This document shows, one piece after another, positions 6,205 through 7,126 of a stretch of DNA of 7,126 nucleotides. The translations under genes were made by a program, and so were the position numbers. The first letter of the stretch is position 1. Each line of letters starts with the position of its first letter. The notes under the pieces were generated by a model that was not told where the DNA came from, made no database searches, and saw only the letters and a list, made by a program, of their open reading frames with translations. The DNA lies in the NCBI GenBank assembly GCA_015485455.1, contig WFTN01000082.1:1-7126 (forward strand), written 5' to 3'. This stretch comes from Planctomycetota bacterium. Its GTDB lineage: Bacteria; Planctomycetota; GCA-002687715; DRQF01.

Positions 6205-7126
6205 TGTTTTCGGCTACCTTTGTTGCTGTTGGCATCATCACTTGAAAGGAGGTTCCACCTTGGAGGTCGTGACAGGAGATTGCTGCGTTGTGAAGAGCAG
6301 CAAACTTGTTTGCTATGGCAAGTCCGAGCCCAGTGCCCGATGCCTTGGTGGTACAGAACGGTTGAAACAACTTGTCCTTAACTTCAACCGGGATTCCGCC
6401 ACCGTCGTCTTGGACAGAAATCGTGACTGTCTTGCTGTTTTGCAATTGGGAGATTGTGACGTTGACATGACCTTCTCCATCCACCGCTTGAATGGCGTTC
6501 AAGATGAGGTTTGAGAAGATGATCTTGAGCTTCACGGGGTCGCCATCCACGATGGTATTTCCAGATACTTGGCAATCGAATTGCAGTTGAACACCTGATT
6601 CTGTGTGGTCAGCGAAACCAGAAACGATCTCCCGAATCAACGCCGGAAGCAAGATTGGGCTTTTTTGAATCGTTTCCGTCGATGCGAATGTGAGGAGGTT
6701 GGTGATGATCTCATTGACCTCGCGAACACCTCTTCGAATGTTCTCAGCGTAGCGAGTCATTGGTTCACCATCTCCGGATTTGTTGAGGGACCGGGCCAGG
6801 AGGCCGGCGAATCCATCGATGCCGTTGAGGGGATTACGAATCTCATGGGCTACACCGGCAGCCATCTCACCCAAAGCTGCCAAGGTGTCTAGACGTCCCA
6901 CTTGCTCCCGCAGTCTTGTGACGACTGTGAGATCAGTAAGAACTTGGAGTTCGCAGCCGTCTGGGAGGCTCGCGCTGGTGAAGGATATCTGACGGCGAGA
7001 ACCGTCGAGAGCAACGATGTCTCGCTCCCAAGATTTTCGTGTTGGGTTCTTGTTGCTATCTGGGTTCAAGATGCAGTCGCCCGTCGGACCGACAATGGTA
7101 TTGGCGTTTCTGCCGACGAGTTCCAA
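6197..7126 (-). CDS. Sensor histidine kinase (C-terminal part, runs off right edge), partner of the adjacent regulator
   Basis: This is the kinase half of a two-component system, expected to autophosphorylate on histidine and pass the phosphate to the regulator encoded next to it. At least 309 residues are present and the frame is open to the right edge, so the true start is outside. Counting from the edge, residues 1-65 look like the end of a PAS domain (GPTGDCILNPDS, then RDIVALDGSRRQISF). The HisKA domain has the H-box GEMAAGVAHEIRNPLNGIDG with the phosphoacceptor at H94. The HATPase_c domain has the N-box around NLILNAIQA (206-214), G1 box DDGGGIP (240-246), F-box PFCTTK and G2 box GTGLGLAIANK. 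No transmembrane segment is seen in the visible part, which suggests a soluble FlrB/FlgS/NtrB-like kinase, but the missing N-terminus could change that. It overlaps the regulator gene by 8 bp. Confidence 0.93.
   Translation of the reverse strand: MELVGRNANTIVGPTGDCILNPDSNKNPTRKSWERDIVALDGSRRQISFTSASLPDGCELQVLTDLTVVTRLREQVGRLDTLAALGEMAAGVAHEIRNPLNGIDGFAGLLARSLNKSGDGEPMTRYAENIRRGVREVNEIITNLLTFASTETIQKSPILLPALIREIVSGFADHTESGVQLQFDCQVSGNTIVDGDPVKLKIIFSNLILNAIQAVDGEGHVNVTISQLQNSKTVTISVQDDGGGIPVEVKDKLFQPFCTTKASGTGLGLAIANKFAALHNAAISCHDLQGGTSFQVMMPTATKVAENNA

Noticed and set aside
1..7126. A new defence, mobile or otherwise undescribed system in the window
   Set aside because: Nine known flagellar or regulatory genes account for almost every base, all gaps are under 60 bp, and no direct repeats, insertion sequence ends, RNA genes or genes of unknown function were seen.

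Overview
The window is one continuous stretch of a flagellar gene cluster, with every supported gene on the minus strand. Read in the direction of transcription (right to left) the order is: C-terminal part of a sensor histidine kinase, an NtrC-type sigma-54-dependent response regulator, flgB, flgC, fliE, fliF, fliG, fliH, and the N-terminal part of fliI, which runs off the left edge. Genes overlap or nearly touch at most junctions (8 bp, 53 bp gap, 37 bp gap, 1 bp gap, 56 bp gap, 4 bp overlap, 11-35 bp overlap, 14 bp overlap). No terminator-like structure is seen between them, so a single operon is likely.

The organism is a flagellated, probably diderm (Gram-negative-type) bacterium of middling GC content that controls flagellar genes with a sigma-54 enhancer-binding protein. 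The phylum cannot be fixed from this window. A local kinase/regulator pair ahead of flgB-flgC-fliE-fliF-fliG-fliH-fliI would fit the former Deltaproteobacteria or the Planctomycetota, among others. Clear Shine-Dalgarno sequences precede flgB, flgC, fliE, fliG and fliI.

Functionally the right third (4837-7126) is the regulatory module. The kinase has a PAS-like segment, HisKA and HATPase_c domains. The regulator has a receiver, an AAA+ domain with the GAFTGA loop, and a Fis-type helix-turn-helix. The left two thirds encode the earliest parts of the flagellar basal body: proximal rod proteins FlgB and FlgC, the rod/MS-ring adaptor FliE, the MS-ring FliF, the rotor/switch protein FliG, and the export ATPase stator FliH with its ATPase FliI. 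This is the module built first in flagellar assembly, and the gene order follows the structure outward and then to the export apparatus.

I found no sign of a previously undescribed system, mobile element, CRISPR array or RNA gene. The points worth a second look are small: a proline in FliG at a position where enteric FliG has a motor-critical arginine, a possible TTG start for fliH whose ribosome binding site lies in the glycine codons of the fliG tail, a weak ribosome binding site and small inverted repeat before fliF, and the absence of a recognisable sigma-54 promoter between the regulator and flgB.
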